Assembly: GCA_963773945.1 (NCBI GenBank)
Contig: CAVZDD010000005.1
Span: 372,001 to 436,000 of the forward strand
DNA: 64,000 nt
Source of the DNA: JAKIWV01 sp963773945
GTDB lineage: Archaea > Thermoplasmatota > Thermoplasmata > Lutacidiplasmatales > UBA184
Reading direction: 5' to 3'
Shown one piece after another: positions 60,680-64,000 of the stretch. The notes under the pieces are model-generated. The model searched no databases. It saw only the letters and a program-made list of their open reading frames with translations, and had not been told where the DNA came from. How positions within the stretch are numbered: position 1 is the stretch's first letter; each line of letters begins with the position of its first letter. The position numbers were made by a program, and so were the translations under genes.

Positions 60680-61132
60680 CTACCAGTCGTAGGGGGATCG
60701 AAGATCGTGCCCGTTTTCAAGGACCGACTTGAGGTTCATCATGAAATACGTCCAACCCCGGATGGCCCCCTCGTAGAGATCGGTCCACGCGCTTCCGCGT
60801 CGGAATCCGGAGTGAGTAAACCGCAGAATAGTTCCGCCGCTATGAGGTTCGACGGACAGTTTCAATCTCGTAACGCCCAGTTTCTCCAAGCCGGGCCACT
60901 GCCAAGTCAACACTAGCTGTCTTCCACGAACGAACTGCACAACCTTCCCTGTATGAGTTGGGCCGCCTTCCCAAGCAAATGAGTAGCTCCCGCCTCTCCG
61001 CGCTGAAAGCGTAGCCTGGTCCATGAACCAACGGGTAAGAACTTTCGGTTCACTGATCGCCTTGAACACCCTCTTAGGTGACGCGTGAATGAAGATGGGC
61101 AACCGGATGGTCCGAGAGCCAGACGTCGACAT
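60680..61132 (-). CDS. SRPBCC/AHSA1-domain protein
   Basis: In 150 residues, IRLPIFIHASPKRVFKAISEPKVLTRWFMDQATLSARRGGSYSFAWEGGPTHTGKVVQFV is the AHSA1 opening; GGTILRFTHSGFRRGSAWTDLYEGAIRGWTYFMMNLKSVLENG closes the fold. This family holds Hsp90 co-chaperone-like and ligand-binding proteins. The start is ATG 61132. Role unknown. Confidence 0.85.
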   Translation of the reverse strand: MSTSGSRTIRLPIFIHASPKRVFKAISEPKVLTRWFMDQATLSARRGGSYSFAWEGGPTHTGKVVQFVRGRQLVLTWQWPGLEKLGVTRLKLSVEPHSGGTILRFTHSGFRRGSAWTDLYEGAIRGWTYFMMNLKSVLENGHDLRSPYDW

Positions 61133-61290
61133 TGCAAATTGGCAAGTGGTCTACCCGCAAAAAGTCAATGCTTGCGCGATTGCCGCGAACACTCCGGCCC
61201 CTCCTCGACCGGCGGTCGCCTCCGCCGAGCGGGGTCCGTCGGGATGTTGGCCCTCATCCGATCCAGCCTTCAGCTCTTGCGAAACGGTGG

Positions 61291-61310
61291 TGTGCAATCC
61301 TCCTTGCACC
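61291..61310 (+). repeat. Dispersed 20-bp dyad, copy 14
   Basis: TGTGCAATCCTCCTTGCACC: arms match at 6 and 7 of 7, 6-bp spacer. It lies 159 bp upstream of the SRPBCC gene start and just inside the 61351 gene's 3' side. Confidence 0.65.
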
Positions 61311-61350
61311 CTCAGGCGGGGGTTGACCTCGTCCTTGTCTGCCCTTGGAT

Positions 61351-62109
61351 CTAACGTGCGGATGCCGGTCGACCACCGAAGCGCACCGTCGCAGCGACGG
61401 CCACCGCACCCAGGATGGCCGCTGTGAGGATTGGAGGGGTCACTCGGGCAAACACCACGAGAGTCCCCCCGACCGCCGCCCCGGAGAAGAGGAAGATCAC
61501 GGCGAACAACGCGCGACGCTGACCGGGACCCGTGATTCCGAGCGCTGGGAGGTCCATCATGAATCCCGTCAATGCCATGGTGACGACCGTTGTGGACAGT
61601 CCCGGGACTGCGAGGTGTCGTGCAACCGCGTTTTGGAGGCCCATTCCATATGAACTGAGGGCGATCAACAAGTACAGCCCTGCCCCCGCCGGGTACCCAC
61701 TTTGGATCACCCAACCGACGGAGAATGCAGCCATGCACGCGAAATGTCCGTACAAGAGCGCTGTGACTCGAGGGGGCCATCCGGTCGCCGGCTTGACATG
61801 TCCTAGGACCCGGCCGGCGAAGATTGCCCCGACCGAGAACCCGGCGAGTGCAATCACCGAATTCAGCGCAATGGACAGATCCCGTTGACCGATTGCGAGC
61901 GCGAGGAAAATGATGTTACCGGTCATGTTGGCCGTGAAAATCCTTCCGAGCCCGAGGTAACTCACCACGTCGACCGAGCCAGACGCAAACGTCATGGCGA
62001 GCAACAAGAAGTCACGGGAGCGACCATCGGGGTCGACGGCCGGAGAAGCGGGGCGAACTCTACCAACCGAATTCGGACGGGCGCTCACTTCGTCCCGGCT
62101 TGATTGCAC
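61351..62109 (-). CDS. YoaK/DUF1275 family membrane protein
   Basis: In 252 residues, six predicted spans follow a ~30-residue hydrophilic N-terminus. LLAMTFASGSVDVVSYLGLGRIFTANMTGNIIFLALAIGQ is the DUF1275 signature, and SSYGMGLQNAVARHLAVPGLSTTVVTMALTGFMMDL is the second family motif. The family has no proven function. GTG 62109 is the first start; a later start near MTFASGSVDVV is possible because a TATA-like GATTAAGA lies only 9 bp before 62109. Confidence 0.85.
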   Translation of the reverse strand: MQSSRDEVSARPNSVGRVRPASPAVDPDGRSRDFLLLAMTFASGSVDVVSYLGLGRIFTANMTGNIIFLALAIGQRDLSIALNSVIALAGFSVGAIFAGRVLGHVKPATGWPPRVTALLYGHFACMAAFSVGWVIQSGYPAGAGLYLLIALSSYGMGLQNAVARHLAVPGLSTTVVTMALTGFMMDLPALGITGPGQRRALFAVIFLFSGAAVGGTLVVFARVTPPILTAAILGAVAVAATVRFGGRPASAR

Positions 62110-62196
62110 TCGGTCTTAATCAGGGACACGGGTCCGCACGGAGTACCCTGTTCCGCAACCCTGGAGCAGATCAATCGCAACCGGCCGCGGAACGCC

Positions 62197-62216
62197 GGTG
62201 CAAGCTGGAACCTGAG
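62197..62216 (+). repeat. Dispersed dyad, copy 15 (left half-site only)
   Basis: GGTGCAAGCTGGAACCTGAG: left arm perfect, right arm not recognisable. Between divergent genes at 62109 and 62259. Confidence 0.35.
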
Positions 62217-62258
62217 TTAGAAGATTAAGAAGGTTGGAGAGATGCCGAAAGAGAGAAA

Positions 62259-62564
62259 ATGGTCGATCGAGTGTACAAGGCGGACCTGCCACGAATAAGA
62301 CGAACCCTCGAGAAAATGCGAGAGGAGTTCTCCATTCGAGACTCTGCGACCAACTGGACCCAACTGAGAGTTGATCCGTTGCTGGAACACGTTCGGCGTC
62401 TTGAACGGGTCATAGGTTCGAGAAAGTTTGCAGGAGAATTTTCTCGACTGCGGAAGGGAGTGGTGTTCTTCCATTCTGATCTGGTATATCTTAGAACCAA
62501 TGTCAAGGGGTTAGAGGAAATTCTTCAGCCGGAAAAGGGTCGTCGGGGACGAAAAGAGAAGTGA
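62259..62564 (+). CDS. Small charged helical protein
   Basis: In 101 residues, MVDRVYKADLPRIRRTLEKMREEFSIRDSATNWTQLRVDPLLEHVRRLERVIGS is Lys/Arg/Glu-rich and predicted alpha-helical, ending in a basic tail (GRRGRKEK). No family recognised. It is noticeably less GC-rich than its neighbours (A-rich codons such as AGA, AAA, AAT), which may reflect transfer. The start is ATG 62259 in a purine-rich leader. Confidence 0.5.
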   Translation: MVDRVYKADLPRIRRTLEKMREEFSIRDSATNWTQLRVDPLLEHVRRLERVIGSRKFAGEFSRLRKGVVFFHSDLVYLRTNVKGLEEILQPEKGRRGRKEK

Positions 62565-62577
62565 AAGGGCCACGGGG

Positions 62578-62597
62578 GGTGCAATCTTGATTGCACC
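62578..62597 (+). repeat. Dispersed 20-bp dyad, copy 16 (perfect)
   Basis: GGTGCAATCTTGATTGCACC: both 7-bp arms perfect (8 bp with the flanking G/C), spacer TCTTGA. It lies just after the small helical gene and 95 bp before the secreted protein. Confidence 0.8.
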
Positions 62598-62691
62598 CGG
62601 GTGGAAGCCGGGGTGAGGGCCAGCTTCCCAGCTTGGATTCGGCCTCAGGGCCTTGTAACTGAAATAGCGCACCGCATCTTGCGGAGAACGC

Positions 62692-63531
62692 GTGAAGCCG
62701 CCGAACAAACCCCCCAAGAACCACTCGAAGCTGTGGACCCTAATGGTCTGCATCGCTATCTTACTGATCGGAATCGAAGGCGGTTATGAAGCGGGCAAGT
62801 CGCTGCCTGCTCCGAGCGCCACTCCCTCGACCGTAACGGGCTTGAACCGGCCTGCCGTTACCCCAACCGAGCTTGGCTGGTATCGCAACCAGTCCATTGT
62901 GTACGATAACTACGGACTTAATTCCAACATTACGGCGCCCATTCTGGCCTTTTTTGAGGCGGCGTCCCCCAACACTTCCGTGGCCGGGCAACGGAACGTC
63001 ATCGATAGCCTGCCGGGACAGCCGAGCTATTCCGATTTCTGGCTGGTGTACAAGGTACTCGTTCCCGCCGGTTACGTGGCGAACACCATCCGTTCCTTCG
63101 AGGCTGCGGTGGTCTCTCAATACCCGATCGAAGCGACGAACCTCATCGTAAACTGCCCGGTTGAAAATCCAGGTGCGACCGTCCAAAACTCCTCCGCCGC
63201 GTTGGAGGCGGGCTGGTATCGCGGTCAAACGGTCTATTACTTCAACGCGGGAACGAACACCACGGGCTGGGGGGCCGTGATTCAGACGGCGCCGATTTAC
63301 ACGTTTGCCTACCCCAACGGAACCCCGGTCGCGGGCCAACACAACATTGTCAACGTCTACCCGGGCAACCCGGGCTACAGCGACGATTGGAGTATCATCA
63401 CGGTCGCGGTCAATTCTTCGTACCCCGCGAACAGCGTGAGGTCCGTCGGAGAGATCCTCGCGGAGGTTCGAGGGGGAGAGTTCTCCCTCCAAGCGACGAG
63501 GCTGTTCGTGGATTGCCCGATCGTGACGTAG
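62692..63531 (+). CDS. Membrane-anchored extracellular protein with internally duplicated domain
   Basis: In 279 residues, an N-terminal anchor (LWTLMVCIAILLIGIEGGYEAG) is followed by a Thr/Pro linker and two similar ~95-residue modules. Each starts with GWYRNQSIVY or GWYRGQTVYY, has VAGQRNVIDSLPGQPSYSDFW or VAGQHNIVNVYPGNPGYSDDW, then an S-x-R-S segment and a Cys-Pro end (LIVNCPV, LFVDCPI). NxS/T sequons suggest glycosylation. No family recognised; the repeated SxxW pattern suggests a beta-rich binding domain. The start is GTG 62692. Confidence 0.65.
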   Translation: MKPPNKPPKNHSKLWTLMVCIAILLIGIEGGYEAGKSLPAPSATPSTVTGLNRPAVTPTELGWYRNQSIVYDNYGLNSNITAPILAFFEAASPNTSVAGQRNVIDSLPGQPSYSDFWLVYKVLVPAGYVANTIRSFEAAVVSQYPIEATNLIVNCPVENPGATVQNSSAALEAGWYRGQTVYYFNAGTNTTGWGAVIQTAPIYTFAYPNGTPVAGQHNIVNVYPGNPGYSDDWSIITVAVNSSYPANSVRSVGEILAEVRGGEFSLQATRLFVDCPIVT

Positions 63532-63684
63532 ACGGTCGCCGCGAGCTCCCCGAACTCTTCGCCTCTCTCCCTACGCGTCCCCCCTCGCCAAAATTAATTT
63601 GAAGCGGGATCCTGATGGGAGCTCCCCCCCGCGTTGCTCGCACCGCGGTGGTAGCGGGGTTCCATGATGGCCCGGTTCCGGAGT

Positions 63685-64000
63685 TCATACATTGAAGGTG
63701 ACCTTCACTTCGACCGGTTCCTTGCCGACCGTCACCGTTCCGGCGGAATGGGACGTCGAATATCCGTGCACCCGCTTCACCGCGTAATCGTGCGACCCCT
63801 GGGCCACCCGTAGCTCAATTCGGGGACTGGTGGCGCTGACCGATACCCCGTCCACCGTGATCGACCACTCGGTTTTCTCGGGGAGCCCGATTTCAGTAAA
63901 GGCCACATTCTTCCGGCGTCGGGGTAGGAAGGCCAATAGCAGCGCGACCAGCAGGATAGCGACCAGGGCTCCGATGAGCGGATACTCCCACGACGGCGGC
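63685..64000 (-). CDS. Membrane-anchored protein C-terminus with PEGA-like beta domain (cut by window edge)
   Basis: Reading the minus strand from the right edge gives PSWEYPLIGALVAILLVALLLAFLPRRRKNVAFTEIGLPEKTEWSITVDGVSVSATSPRIELRVAQGSHDYAVKRVHGYS. One TM helix is followed by a short basic stop-transfer sequence and a PEGA-like beta domain (EIGLPEKTEWSITVDG is typical of this domain's opening). The N-terminal part lies beyond position 64000, so size and start are unknown. Confidence 0.6.
   Translation of the reverse strand, partial: PPSWEYPLIGALVAILLVALLLAFLPRRRKNVAFTEIGLPEKTEWSITVDGVSVSATSPRIELRVAQGSHDYAVKRVHGYSTSHSAGTVTVGKEPVEVKVTFNV

Noticed and set aside
35855..62597. CRISPR array made of the GTGCAA dyads
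   Set aside because: Copies are hundreds to thousands of bases apart, imperfect and always between genes; there are no regular spacers and no cas genes.
35855..62597. Dyads as intrinsic terminators
   Set aside because: They form a hairpin but are not followed by a U-tract, and many lie upstream of genes rather than after them.

Overview
This is a GC-rich stretch of archaeal chromosome, most likely from a Thermoplasmata-like (Thermoplasmatota) lineage. The archaeal assignment rests on several features: Trm1 tRNA dimethyltransferase, an Lhr-type helicase, THEP1 NTPase, stand-alone PurQ, a UPF0201 protein, and a tRNA-Trp(CCA) with an intron at position 37/38 and no encoded CCA end. In addition, TATA-like boxes repeatedly lie about 25 nt upstream of the start codon, which is the layout of leaderless archaeal mRNAs. 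The phylum-level placement is inference; no rRNA or ribosomal protein gene is present.

Left part (1-20.6 kb) is compact housekeeping DNA with overlapping stop codons and ATGA junctions. It holds an amidohydrolase (cut by the edge), a PfkB kinase, MoeA, PurQ, a HemK-like methyltransferase, THEP1, Trm1, an Lhr-like helicase, a PPC/DUF296 protein, LarE, UvrB, an MFS transporter, a winged-helix regulator, a BtuCDF-type importer with a second binding protein, an asparagine-synthase-like protein and a Dph6-like ligase. The intron-containing tRNA-Trp follows at 20.66 kb.

Middle part (21-35.7 kb) mixes metabolic and accessory genes: a two-HTH regulator beside a secreted protein, a 590-bp gene-free region with strong RNA-folding potential, an SDR, an HpcH/HpaI aldolase, an MBL hydrolase, a PLP decarboxylase, thymidylate kinase, DUF2461, a zincin-like protein, a cupin, a GNAT, a terpenoid-cyclase-like toroid protein and an SRPBCC-methyltransferase fusion.

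Right part (35.8-64 kb) is more accessory. It carries an SPFH/flotillin-like protein, a vapBC pair, a DyP peroxidase, an IS630-type element, an HxlR regulator divergent from a LUD protein, many small membrane and stress-type proteins, two paralogous class III cyclase-TPR proteins and a separate cyclic-nucleotide-binding protein (a possible cyclic-nucleotide signalling set), and a protein made of 29-residue repeats. Almost every intergenic space here carries a 20-bp dyad, GGTGCAA-N6-TTGCACC, with constant 6-bp spacing. About 16 copies were found between 35.85 and 62.6 kb and none was noticed to the left. This dispersed element and the 29-residue repeat protein are the least explained features of the window.

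Three genes are broken by apparent single-base deletions (near 31.61, 35.56 and 50.41 kb), at least two of them in homopolymer runs. Together they suggest either assembly errors or real decay.
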